From NCBI RefSeq assembly GCF_000471905.2, contig NW_006500356.1:461283-525282 (forward strand): a stretch of DNA of 64,000 nt, read 5' to 3'. The position numbers and the translations under genes were made by a program. The DNA comes from Amborella trichopoda. Its lineage: Eukaryota > Streptophyta > Magnoliopsida > Amborellales > Amborellaceae. Positions 11,710-23,565 of this stretch are shown here, in pieces (the stretch's first letter is position 1; each line of letters starts with the position of its first letter). The notes beneath the pieces were generated by a model. That model saw only the letters and a list, made by a program, of their open reading frames with translations. It searched no databases and was not told where the DNA came from.

Positions 11710-14017
11710 TAACTAAATGGTGTTTTTTTTTGGGAAACTTTTGTACGCCTATCCTACCCCATCATCCAGCTGTCCAATTTAGATCAAGTGAGCCATTGAC
11801 CATTTGATCTAGATCTGACGCCTCAAAGTATTTTATTTTTAGTTTTTTCTATAAATTATATGAATATGAAATTTGGCACATACCATTATCTTAAAGGGAC
11901 TCACCTAAAAAAAATTAAAAACAATTTGTTGATAAAATATAATGACCAAAATACCTATTTAAACTTTCAGAGGATTTCGATCATTTTATTTTATTGAGAT
12001 TTTTTTTTTATTTTACCGGTGCTACTTTAAAAGAGGTGTGGATGCTCAAAATTTGGTGTCAAAATAGATTTTTTTTAAAATTAAAAATAAAATAGTTTGC
12101 AGACGTGACATTGTGATTGGGGCCATCTCAACTGTCTATTCAGAATGGATGGTTGGATAGGGGGAAAATTCAAAATAAACCCTATGAATAGACTTCCTAT
12201 GCAACTTACCCCCCAACCAAACTCTTTTTCTCACTTTTTACCCCAAATTTAACCTTCTTAGTAAATACCCTCCTAAGTCATAAAAAATGTAAAATGAAGA
12301 TTAAAATACCCTATAGAAAACATACAGTCCAACACAAAATGGGGACAGTCCTACACTTTGCTTTTGAAAGGCATGCAGTCCGGTATAAAATGGGGGTGGT
12401 CCGGTATTTTGGATTTCCGAAAAGTATGCGGTTCGACATAAAATAGGGGTGGTCCGACACTTTGAGCATACGGTCCGGCACTATAGGCATTTTTGTAAAA
12501 AAAGTATGATTTTTTTTACTCGAAGGTACTTGCTAGAAAAGTTCAATTTAACATAAACGTTGCTAAAAAAAACTTTTTTGAAGATAGGTTGTGTGAAAAC
12601 TCCCCCTTTGGGGACTTTTGTAATTTTCCTTAAAGGTTTTGTCAGCACGGGAAGCATAGAAGCTTACCTTTCTTTTTCGAGTAAGTCAGTAGGAATGGAA
12701 CTAAGGACATAGCGCTACAAACATCGACTACTGACTAATTAAGTCGAGGCCCAATCGCTAAAGTACAATATTTTTTTCTTGGTACTTTAGCAGGGAAAGG
12801 TTTCCTATCCATAACACAGATAGCAAATCGAAAATAATAAAATATCGGCACACCAAAACATTGGTAACAAATCGGTTTTATTTCAAAATGTTTGGTAGAA
12901 ACAATTAGGTAAAAAATACAGATTGCCAAAAATAAAGTAAGTCATAGAATAGTAAATATTTCGGATATAGTTCAAAAAAATGTAGTGAAAAAATAGGATA
13001 TATAAAGATAACATAATAAACAATTATGATTTGCAATTATTGTATAGATATATTAAAGCCATTAAACTTTAATTTTATAGCCTAATTTCATTAGAGCAAT
13101 ACCCGACAATTTTTTTGTTGAAACTTTAAAAAAGTCCAGCAACAATGCTTACTATGTTGTCACGACACAAAATGTATCATTGATTTATTAGAAGCATAAA
13201 ATGAACTAACAACAACAATACTAAACACAAACTAATTAGCAAATAACAAGAACTATGAACCAAGATATAGGATTATTTTTCAAAGAAAAAAGAACAAAAA
13301 ACACACCATGTATGAGATTGCAATTAATTAAAACAAAAATGCAAAGATCCAAATATATAAAATAGTGGTCCATTTAAATTGCTATGTTGTATACACCAAT
13401 GAAATAAAAAGTAAAAAACAAAATTAATCGAACTTCTCTTGGCATAAAAAACAAAACAAAATTCTTAAACAAATTCAAATCTCGCACTGAATTCCTAGCT
13501 ACCTAAATCTTTAGTATAATTGAATCTCTCTCTTGCTTTTTATAAGGATGATATAGATTTAAAGGATGATATAGATTTAAAGAAAGAAAGAAAATTCCTT
13601 GGGTTAATTATTTTGAGATATACGATTGTTTTGATTTTATTTTTTTTGGGGAATATATTGCTTGCATTTTTGTTGTACAATTGTTTAAAAGGAACTCATT
13701 TGTGAAAGTTTTTAGATCAAAGTTCTTAATTTCCTTCCACTATTAATGTTCTTATCTTTAAATCAAAATTCAATAATATTAAGTTAAGGAATAAATAAAG
13801 TTATAGGGAAGAAGGTTTTTTGAAAACAAAAAAAAATTTGAAAAAGATAAAATATGGATTTATATCGGTTCCATTAAAAAACTTGATTTTTCTAAAATGA
13901 AAAACTTGGAGTTCTTAATTTCAAAAAATCAGAAATTTTTTGAAAAAGTTTGTGTTTTTAATGGAGACTTCCTAACTATGCGTAAGAGTGGAACTCAAGA
14001 CATCATGTTGTAATGTT
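11710..14017. other. AT-rich intergenic DNA with one minisatellite
   Basis: Between MITE copy B and the copia element I see only the minisatellite at 12325-12481 and a short direct duplication of GGATGATATAGATTTAAA near 13547-13581. No gene is supported; the 61-codon open frame across the latter is AT-rich and unlike any family I know. Confidence 0.5.
12325..12481. repeat. minisatellite of about 51-53 bp, roughly three units
   Basis: Diverged tandem units begin at 12325, 12376 and 12429, and a partial one at 12471. Each contains a form of CAGTCCGGTATAAAATGGGG followed by GTGGTCCGG. The units are far richer in G than the surrounding sequence. Confidence 0.6.
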
Positions 14018-16036
14018 TGAAAGAAAGACCTATGTGATCTTTTGCTGAGGAAATACAATTTTTTTCTTAATAATAATAAAAACCCCTTATATTTTTACAA
14101 CAAGATCACTCAGAGATGGTCTTATTACAAGCAATAGAAATTCCAAAATAAATAGCACATCAATAAAATAAATCTCAACAACTTGATACCATTCATACAA
14201 CCTAATATTGTGCTCAAGAATATAAAATAAAGAAAAAGCAAATAAAATAAAAGATGTCAGATATTACCTCAACCGGGCTTTTTACACCCCACACCGAGAC
14301 ACCACATCCAATGGTACGGGATCTGTGGTCTAGCTTCAATCTCGAACAGGGATAGCTGATTTCGGACAAACTAGGTAAGCGCCCCTTAAAATCTCTACTA
14401 AACCTTAACCCCCAATATTAACTCAGGCCCCCTCTAATTTTTCAACCCATAAAATTAACTTACATCTAGAGAGGAGAGAGAGTACCACCTAGGATTTTGG
14501 AGAGAGAAAGTTAGAGAGAGTGAGACATGCCCGAGAGAGATAGGTTATAGGAGAGAGAAAGAAGTTGTGTACAGATTGAGGGGAGAGCACGCATATTTAT
14601 AATGAATATTTAGGTTTGGGATTTCTTAGGGTTTTTTCATAGTTTGCATCTTTCATTAGATTGAATCTAGACCGTTGATCAAGGTGACTTGTGGGTTGAG
14701 AGATCTGAGCCATCCATTCCATAGATGGACTATCAACATTATGGAAGGTGCTTGGACCATTATCCATCTTTCCTTAAATAATTTTCCCATCAATATATTT
14801 AAATAAAATAAATATCATGCATTCTATAAAATTACATGATCCATGTCATACATTCCATAAAGATATATCAAATATTATCAAGTAAATAAATACTACCAAA
14901 TATAAATAAGATAAAGTCAATATTTACTATTTATTCAAATTGACCATATCTCTTTAAAACAAACTTGCTATAAAACAAATAAAGCCATAGTCAATATTTT
15001 CCTTCCAAGATTTGACCACATGCCACAAATCAAACTTACCTTAACTTAAAGACTTGAACATAAAGCAAACAAAGAATCCAAAGGGTGGGGCGTGCCACCC
15101 TTTTGTGGCACGTGGGCCCCCACCCACATGCTACATGGTGGGCCCATGTGCATTTTGGGCCCCCATGGAATTTTATAAAAAGGTTTAAAATACAACGAAT
15201 TAATATATATATATATATATGAATTTTTACAACTTTATAAAATTTATAACTGTTTTTTTACAAGTCCATAAATCATAATTAAAAGATTGAGAGATTCATA
15301 AAAATTCAAGTAATAAAACTAAAATTATTTCAATAATAAAATGAATACAATTAAATTAATATGATGGGTAAAGGATCCATATGGTTTTAGAAATTCAATC
15401 TGTAAATATGGGGTACTCCACCTCCAACTGTGGACTACATACCACATAAGCTTTACCGAACTGACCCAGTGTTTCCCATGACCCACAGTCCAAGTAGAGG
15501 CTCATTAGCAAGTCACCAAAGTCACGTCGATGAATCAAGGGGTCGCAATCCCAGTCTGTGGATTACAGGTCATCCCCTAGAGACGAGTCAATGTCACCAC
15601 GACCTGATACGACCACATCTCTATAGTGTATAGGGGTATCTCTAACACATGCATACGCTTCACCCAAAGGTGGATATCTAGCTTTCCCGAATGATCTATC
15701 GATATGTATACCGTGTGATGGAACACGGATGCGGTTTTGGCCCTCGTCTCAATAGGCTTACCATCACACACAAGGGTCACACAGTCCCTCGGCTCATTCA
15801 TCTAGGCATAAGCTCCGACCTCCTCAAAGGTTAACCCAAAATCTTCCTCGGTTAATTCTTTATGCCCAGGTACTTTAGGTTTTCCAACTGACTGGCCTAG
15901 ATCGACAACCACGGTCCGGGATAAGCAAACATCATTCGCTTAGTATGGTCCTCGAGAGACCACACTCCCACTGAGTTTATGTTTCACTATAATAAAAGTA
16001 TTTCATAAGGCCTTTACAGGCCACATAAACCCAACA
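14018..16036 (-). repeat. 3' LTR of the copia element (left copy)
   Basis: A 2019-bp repeat running TG...CA. Its right edge, ...CCCAACA, is followed directly by the complement of the polypurine tract. Its left edge is set by where similarity to the right copy begins (TGAAAGAAA). Inside are an (AT)n run near 15202-15220 and, on the minus strand, a TATA-like TATAAATA near 14593-14603. Open frames inside are not genes. Confidence 0.9.
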
Positions 16037-16047
16037 TCTCCCACTTG
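16037..16047 (-). other. polypurine tract of the copia element
   Basis: On the minus strand this reads AAGTGGGAGA, immediately before the TGTTGGG start of the 3' LTR. It is the usual primer for plus-strand DNA synthesis in plant copia elements. Confidence 0.8.
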
Positions 16048-16060
16048 GCCTTTGAAGGCC

Positions 16061-17698
16061 TTACATTTTCTCTTCCTCACTTTCTCTCATCCACATCTCT
16101 CTCACATGTCTTACAAAAATATTATGAACAACTCCCTTAGTCAGAAGGTCTGCAATCATTAAATCTGTAAATATATAGCTGATATCGATCTCTTTCAATC
16201 TCACCTCGTTTTTCAAGTTATAAAAATAAGGTTTAATATGCTTTGAGTTCTTGTGAAACCGATGCTCCTTAGAGACACAAATAGCCGCAGTGTTATCGCA
16301 TAAAATTCTCACTGCCTCACAACGGACATGATGAAAATTAAGTTGATTAAGAAACTTCTTAATCCACACGACCTCCTTGGCTGCTAGACAGCATGCCACA
16401 TACTCGGATTCCATGGTGGACAAGGCCACAAGATCTTATTTCTTTGACTTCCAAAAAATTGAAGCATTAACATATACCCAGATGTAAATTTCGCATCATC
16501 TGGATCCGTGAGATAGCTTGCATTTGAGTATTCCTCTATTGCTATTTCAATTCCCCCCTTATAAGTGAACGCATAATTCATTGTTCCTTTTAAATATCTG
16601 AAAGAATTCTTTTTACAGCTTTCCAATGCTCATCTCCTGGATTACTTTGGAAACGGCTCACCAAACTCATAATAAAGGACAAGTCAGGTCTTGTTCCCGT
16701 CATGGCATACAAAAGGGACCCAATTACACTCCTGTATGACACTCTCTCTATGACTCGTATATCTATGTCTTTGGTATGACACATCTTATTATTAAGCTTC
16801 GTCTTTTTGTCAATTAGGGTAGACATGGGCTTACTCTTACTTTCCAGAATCCTCTTATAATAGGTTGCCTGGGAAAGTTGGATAGCCTTCTCTCTCATGT
16901 TTCTTATTATCTTGATGCCCAATACATATGAAGCTTCTCCAAAATCCTTCACATTGAAGCGTTGTGCAAGAAAAATTTTCGTCACTATTACTAGGGCAAT
17001 TGAGCTACTAACAATTAACATATCATCCACATCTAATGATATAACGTCCACATCACTCCCACTGACCTTTTGATATATGCAATAATCCTCATTATTTGTG
17101 GAGAACCCTGCAAGAGCAAGGGTCTCCTAGAATTTTATATACCATTGTTGCGATGTTTGTTTCAGGCTATAAAGGGATTTATTAAATTTGCATACTAAGT
17201 TCTCTTTCCCTTTCTCCTCAAATCCCTCAGGTTAGGTCATGTAAATTTCTTCTTCTAAATCCCTATTAGAAAGGTTGTTTTAACACCCATTTGATGAACC
17301 TCCAAGTCAAAATGGGTTGCTATAACTATAAGGATTCGGATGGATAGAAATTTGGCAACAGGGGAAAAATTTTCCTCATAATTTGTCCCTTCTTTCTGAG
17401 TGAAACCCTTTGCAACCAACCTAGCTTCGTATTTTACTATTTTCCCTTCAAAGTTCAACTTTTTCTTGAAAATCCACTTGCAACCAATGGCCTTACGTTT
17501 TTTAGGTAGGGGTACTAATTCCCATACATAGTTTTGGTTAATGGAAGCATACTCATCTTTCATGGCTTCTACGCAGTATTCTTTTTCAGAACAGGTCAAG
17601 GCTTCATGGTGAGTTCTAGGTTTTGAATCTGGATCATCCCCAACCTTATCAAATGTTCTCCAAGGTAGATAAAATGTTCTAGATAAAGAGGTGATCAA
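16061..17698 (-). pseudogene. copia reverse transcriptase and RNase H, broken
   Basis: 17698-17255 holds the N-terminal reverse transcriptase block, with the motifs WIFKKK and RLVAKGFTQ. 17051-16590 holds the catalytic box as LDVDDML, where the usual Tyr of YVDD is Asp. RNase H follows at 16626-16061 with LCDNTAAI and ALSTMESEY. Frame changes and stops separate these pieces, for example between 17255 and 17051 and between 16590 and 16429. The family copies RNA into DNA and removes the template RNA; this copy is inactive. Confidence 0.9.
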
Positions 17699-17879
17699 CT
17701 GACTCGGTTACTTCGTCTTGGCTCAGGTAAATGTTCAGTTTCTATAGGGAGTCCGGGATCAGGTTGGGTTGGTTTAAAAGTTTCAAGTTCAGCGTCTCGA
17801 AGTACATCATTGTTTTGGGCCTCCTCATAAAAATTGGTTTGTTTTCTACTCAACCTTGCTTCAAAGAACTCTTCCTCGA

Positions 17880-18833
17880 AGAAGTGAGCATCGCGGCTTT
17901 TAATAACCGCACATGTGTCAAGATTGTAGAATCGATACCCCTTACATCTGGGTAACCAATGAAAAAGGATTTGACATTTTTGGGTTGAAATTTGGTTCTA
18001 TTTTGATGTGGGATAAAGACATGGGCTGAGCAACCCCAAACTTTCAGGTGTTCAATGGAGGGAGTACGACCTGTGAAAATTTCGTGAGGAGTAAGTGGGG
18101 CAACTTTTGTGGGAGTCCGGTTAAGGATGCAACATGCCGTTAATACTCCAATGAGAGATTTACATGCCCTATCATACTCCTTACCATTTCCACTAATGTC
18201 TTATTCCTTCCTTCAGCTACACCATTTTGTTCAAGAGTATAAGGCATGATGTACTAATGGATGATCTCATTTTCAATGCACAATTCTTTGAAAAGATCAG
18301 ATGAGTACTCCCCCCGTCTATCGATTTTAAGGACTTTAATTTTCAAGTTAGTTTAATTCTCTACCTGGGCCTTATATTCTTTGACTTTTTCTAGGGCTTC
18401 TAATTTTGCATGAATAAGGTACATATGGCCATATCGAGAGTGATCGTCTATAAAAGAGATAAAATCTTTTTTCACTTTTGGTGGTCACATTCATAGGTCC
18501 ACATATGTCACTATGAATGATTTTCAATACGCTAGTAGCTCTTTTTGCCTTGGTGGTATTTTTCCTTATTAATTTTCTTTGCACACAAGACTCGCACACT
18601 TGAAGAATCCCATCCCTTTTTAATCTTTCCATCCGTTTGATATTAATGTGTCCTAACCTCATATGCCATAAGGTAGCATCCAATTCATTAAGGGACGAGA
18701 CATAAACAATATTCTCTTTTATTTCAATAGAAAATAGCCCATCTACAAGTCGTTCGGTCATGTTCACAACTTTTCCCTTTTTTACCACCACTTTCTCCCA
18801 CATGAAAGTGGTTATGAATCCAGCCATAGACAT
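17880..18833 (-). pseudogene. copia integrase, broken
   Basis: 18833-18372 contains the pre-integrase zinc-binding pattern as LWHMRLGH and later CESC, then HSDICGP at the start of the catalytic core. The downstream part (about 18070-17880) reads EHLKVWGC and FFIGYP, typical of the integrase C-terminal region, in other frames. Several shifts interrupt it. Confidence 0.85.
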
Positions 18834-19926
18834 TTAGGAAACGAAACCAAGCACTTCCTCATATCAGGAGCATAAAGTGCTTGCTTTAAGATCAAGGTGT
18901 TCTCTTTCTTCAATTTCAGCTCAAAATCTCCAACTCCAAGAACATCAGTCTTCTGATTTTTTCCCATGTAAATATGCTGATATCCTAGCCCCATGGGAGT
19001 GAAAGAACGGAAACTTCTTTGGTGTTTGTGACATGGGCCGTAACACCCGAGTCTAGACACTAAGAGGCTCCCCTGGGGTCAGCCAGCATAGACTCAAAAA
19101 ACACACATGTCAATTCCTTGTTGGTTCCACCAGATTTGTTAAATCGACAACTATTGGCTATGTGGCCCACCTTCTTACAAATAAAACAAGTTCGAGTCTC
19201 TCTCTTTGTTTCCTTATTTCTAAAATCTCTTCTTTTGAAATATATTTTCTTCTATTCACTTTCTTTTCTTAAATTTAAAAGATGGTTGAGATTTTACCAT
19301 ATGCGCAACATCCCTTGGGGTTTGCCTGAACTCCTTATTTCTTCTTCAGATTTGATGGCCGTGATGAGTTCCTCCAATATTGGTGCCTTTCTTCTAGCAT
19401 AGATGGAAGATATGAAAGTCTCCCATGAATTAGGAAGAGAATTCATTAAATGAATCACTTGCATAGATTCATTGGGCTTCATGCCTGTATCTTTCAAATA
19501 TCTGGCTAGCGCACAAAACACGTGCAGATGATCTGCAAACTTGGTACCTTCTACCATTTTTAAATCATTATACCTTCTCATAGCTATAGTTTGCTTCATA
19601 AGAGAGGGTTCAGCATACTCTCTTTCAAGTTTATCAAAAATCTCACTTGCAGTATAGATTGATTCGTACTCAAAAGCATACGAGTCAGTCATGGCATATA
19701 AAAGAATGTGCTTGCATTTCAAGTTCTTCCTCTTCCAATTGGTGTACTCATCTTTGATTATTTGAGATGAGTCATCAGTTGGACGGTGAGGTCGGTCTTC
19801 AAAGAGTACCTCATGTAAGTTTTCTTCTTAGAGTACAAATTTGATTTTTTTTTTCCATGAAACAAAGTTGGTCCCATCAAACCTTTCGATTTTCAGGATC
19901 TTAGAGATGAAGGTACGAGCAGCCAT
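18834..19926 (-). pseudogene. copia gag and protease, broken
   Basis: An ATG at 19926-19924 begins gag (MAARTFISKI). The frame runs to an in-frame TAA at 19830-19828 and continues open from 19722 to 19294. A CCHC zinc knuckle (CFICKKVGHIANSC) lies at about 19189-19148. The protease motif LDSG is at about 19056-19045, after which the frame shifts. Gag packages the RNA and protease would cut the polyprotein; neither can be made intact. Confidence 0.85.
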
Positions 19927-19981
19927 ATATTTCTATTATAAAGCAAAAATAAAAAAGACTCCTGATGGCAATCAAGTAAAA

Positions 19982-19998
19982 CCTGACTCTGATACCAA
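19982..19998 (-). other. primer-binding site of the copia element
   Basis: On the minus strand, directly after the 5' LTR, the sequence TTGGTATCAGAGTC appears. It complements the 3' end of plant initiator tRNA-Met (...GATACCA), the usual primer for copia elements. Confidence 0.9.
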
Positions 19999-21975
19999 TG
20001 AAAGAAATACCTATGTGATCTTTTACGGGAGAAATACAATTTTTTTTAATAATAATAATAACCCCTTATATTTTTGGTAATAAGATCACTCACAGATGGG
20101 TCTTATTAGAAACAATAGAAATTCCAAAATAAATAACATATCAATAAAATAAATCTCAACTACTTGATGTCGTTCATACAACCTACTACTGTGCTTGAAA
20201 ATATAAAATAAAGAACAAACAAATAAAAGAAAAGATGCCGGAGATTACCTCAACCGGGCTTTTTACACCCCACACCGAGTCACGACATCCAATGGCTTGG
20301 GATCTATGTTCTAGCTTCAATCTCGAACTGGAATAACTGATTTCGGTCAAACTAGATAAGCACCCCTTAAAATCTCTACTAAACCTTAACCCCCAAAATT
20401 AACTTTGCCCTCCTCTAATTTTTCAACCCTTAAAATTAACTTAGGTCTAAAGAGGAGATAGAGTACTACTTAGAATTTTGGAAAGAGAAAGTTTGAGAGA
20501 GAAATATAGAGGAGAGAGAGTGGGGCGTGCCCCTCTAGGAGAGAGAGGTTATGGGAGAGAGAGAGAGAAGTTGTGTACAGATTGGGGGGAGAGCACTCCT
20601 ATTTATAGTGAATATTTAGGTTTAGGGTTTCTTAGGGTTTTCTCATAGTTTGCCTCTTTCGTGAGATTGAATCTAGACCGTTGATCAAGGTAACTTGTGG
20701 GGTGAGAGATCGGAGCCATCCATTCTATAGATAGGCCATCAATATTATGGAATGTGCTTGGACCATTATTCCCTTTCCTTAAACCATTTTTCCATCAATA
20801 AATTTAAATAAAATAAATATCATGCATTTCATAAAATTGCATGATCTATACCACATATTCCATAAAGATATGTCAAATATTATCAAGTAAATAAATACTA
20901 CCAAATATAAATAAGGTAAGGTTAATATTTATTATCTATTCAAATTGACCATATCCCTTTAAAACAAACTTACTATAAGACAAATAAAGCTATGGTCAAT
21001 ATTTCCATTCCAAGATTTGACTACATGCCACAAATCAAACTTACCTTAACTTAAAGACTTAAACATAAAGCAAACAAAGAATCCAAAGGATGGGGCGTGC
21101 CACCATGTGGCACATGTGGGCCCCCACCCACATGCCACATGGTGGGCCCATGTGCATTTTGGGCCCCCATGGAATTTTATAAAAAGTTTTAAAATAAAAC
21201 GAATTAATGTATATATATATATATATATGAACTTTTAAAACTTTGTAAAATCTATAACTGTATTTTTATAAGCCCAAAAATCATAATTAAAATATTGAGA
21301 GATTTATAAAAATTCAAATAATAAAACTAAAATCATTTCAATAATAAAATGAACACAATTAAGTAATATGATGGGAAAAGGATCTATATGGTTTAGGAAT
21401 TTAATCTGTAAATATGGAGTACTCCACCTCCAATTGCGGACTACAGACCACACAAGCTTTATCGAACCGACCCAGTGTTTCTCATAACCCACGGTCCAAG
21501 CAAGGGCTCATTAGCAGGTCACCAAAGTCACGTCGATGAATCAAAGGGTCGCAATCCTAGTATGTGGATTATAGGTCATCGCCTAGAGACGAGTCAAGGT
21601 CACCACGACCTGATGCAACTACAGCTCTATGGTGCATAAGGGTATCTCTCGTACATGCATATGCTTCACCCAAAGGTGGATATCTGGCTTTCCCGAATGA
21701 TCTATCGATATGCATGCTGTGTGATGGAACATGGATGAGGTTTTGGCCCCCGTCTCAGTAGGCCTACCATCACACACAATGGTCACACAATCCCTCGGCT
21801 CACTCATCTAAGCATAAGCTCCGACCTCATCAAGGGTTAACCCAAAACCCTCATCGGTTAATTCTTTATGCCCAGGTACTTTGGGTTTTCCAACCGACTG
21901 GCCTAGATCAATAAGCACCGTCCGGTATAAGCAAACATCATTCGTTTAGTATGGTCCTCGAAGGACCACACTCCC
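19999..21975 (-). repeat. 5' LTR of the copia element (right copy), cut by the gap
   Basis: This matches the left LTR from TGAAAGAAA to ...CACACTCCC, where the gap begins. The left copy has 67 more bases after that point. As the 5' LTR of a minus-strand element it carries the promoter; a TATA-like TATAAATAG lies at 20607-20599. GA-rich tracts (about 20505-20570) and an (AT)n run near 21210-21229 are present. Open frames inside are not genes. Confidence 0.9.
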
Positions 21976-21995
21976 NNNNNNNNNNNNNNNNNNNN
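21976..21995. other. assembly gap (20 N)
   Basis: Twenty unknown bases, probably a placeholder of unspecified length. The missing DNA should include the last 67 or so bases of the 5' LTR and the target-site duplication. Confidence 0.95.
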
Positions 21996-23565
21996 AGTCT
22001 TATCACCCTTGACCTAATTTTGAGCTCGTTCCTTCATGCAACGGTCATTCTCGTATAAAAATAAACTTTTGATTTTCAATTTTTAAGACTTAAGTTCACT
22101 ATTTTTAAAACTTGTAAGATGAGGAAAGCATTGGATTCATGCTCAATAACAACATAAATGAGCAGGGGACCAAATTCAAACCACTACGATACTCGGTAAA
22201 TCTACACGTAATCTAGATTGCCTGGAGCCAAAAATTAAGGCATGAGCTGCAAAATAAACGACTTGAATATTCAACAATGGTGTCACTTGAAAGACCCATT
22301 ACTGAAGCATTGTAGGAGAATGAAAAGGTGGTTGATCACCTGAGTAACAAAGCTTAAGAGGTCACAATGGTAGGGTGATTTAGTCTGAACCTCGAATATT
22401 TTGGACTTAAAAGAGCGTTGGAAGAGTTGTATTATTTTATGGCTATAGTCCCATGTGCTGAATGACAAGAAATCCATTAAAGCCTCACCTCAAAAGCGTG
22501 CTGGAATATGAGTTCTGGTGACGGAAACCGTTGTGATGGCCTAAATATATTTTTACCCTCACTGTAAAGCTAGTCATGTGAACACTAGAAATGAATTGGT
22601 CCGAAAAAAATGTTAACAACCATTTTTAGAGGCTAAAACCATTTATTTTTATCAAATATATGATATTTGTTGTCGATGTGATTGGCTTGCCAGTATCTAG
22701 ACATTTCCTGGGTGTTTTGAGGTGAAACTTCATAAAGCAGCACAGTCAAAATACTTTTCTTTAGTTACTGTCAAAGCCTACTCTTTTTGACATGGGTACG
22801 GTGAGTAGGAATGGAAACGGGCGACGTTGCTGCTCCATCAACCCAACTATCTAGGCCTCGGGACCGAACTTTTTTACAAATTCATGAAATAACTGGAATT
22901 GCTGTGAATCCTACAAGGCATGGTATGAGTATCCTAGGTGTGGCAATGGACTCGACTAAGCCCAGGTCCCAAAAGGTAGACACGACCTTGAGTCCGGGTC
23001 CAAAACCGGGACTTAAACACTAGCCATTAAAGATAAATTGTTTAAATCCTATTCGTTTTGATGTATTAAAGATTATACACAATAAAAACTCGTAGTCCTT
23101 TTTAGCTATTAAACACGACAAATCAGACAGCTTGAAATCTAATGGCGAATGATTGTGACTTTGTTGCCAATAATATGGATAAAAATGGTAAAAAAAAAAA
23201 AGTTCATATGAAGGCAATGGATCCAACATACATATACCGGTTAGAATAATATTTGTCTCTTACACAAACACATCAGTGGTTGGAATAATCTCGAGAGTGA
23301 GGATGACCCAGTTTAGTGCAGTAAGCTCAGAAATTTCAGTTTTAAAAACCAATGACAAGAAAGAAAAGGATATGCTGATTGCACCATGAGTTTGGGAAAT
23401 TTACAAGTGAAGTTAAATGTTTCGAGACATTTTCTACTGGTCTAGAAAATTCACAAAACGATGACCAAAATCAATGAAAATGACTAAAAGTTTTGATGAG
23501 GCTCATATTTAACTGGGATATTAGTGCCATATTGCAATTTACCTACACACTTCTTGTATTCAAAG
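21996..23565. other. intergenic DNA, nothing recognised
   Basis: No open frame here resembles a known protein. GC-rich words near 22840-23020 (for example GGTCCCAAAAGG and GTCCGGGTCCAAAACCGGG) have the look of worn transposon ends but cannot be assigned. Confidence 0.4.

Larger units (their letters stand above)
14018..21975 (-). mobile_element. Ty1-copia LTR retrotransposon, degenerate, minus orientation
   Basis: Two similar 2-kb direct repeats (14018-16036 and 19999-21975 up to the gap) flank a 3.96-kb interior. In minus orientation the interior has a primer-binding site, gag with a zinc knuckle, the protease DSG motif, integrase, reverse transcriptase, RNase H and a polypurine tract. Integrase before reverse transcriptase defines the copia order. 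The reading frame is broken by stops and shifts in every section, so the element cannot move by itself. By eye, one stretch of about 170 bp of the LTRs differs at roughly one base in ten, which suggests an old insertion. The right edge is lost in the gap, so the target duplication cannot be checked; the five bases left of the element are ATGTT. Confidence 0.92.

Noticed and set aside
15430..15801. Open frames in the left LTR, with partners at 21564-21807
   Set aside because: They lie inside the LTRs and are unrelated to gag or pol. Their presence in both copies only reflects the repeat.
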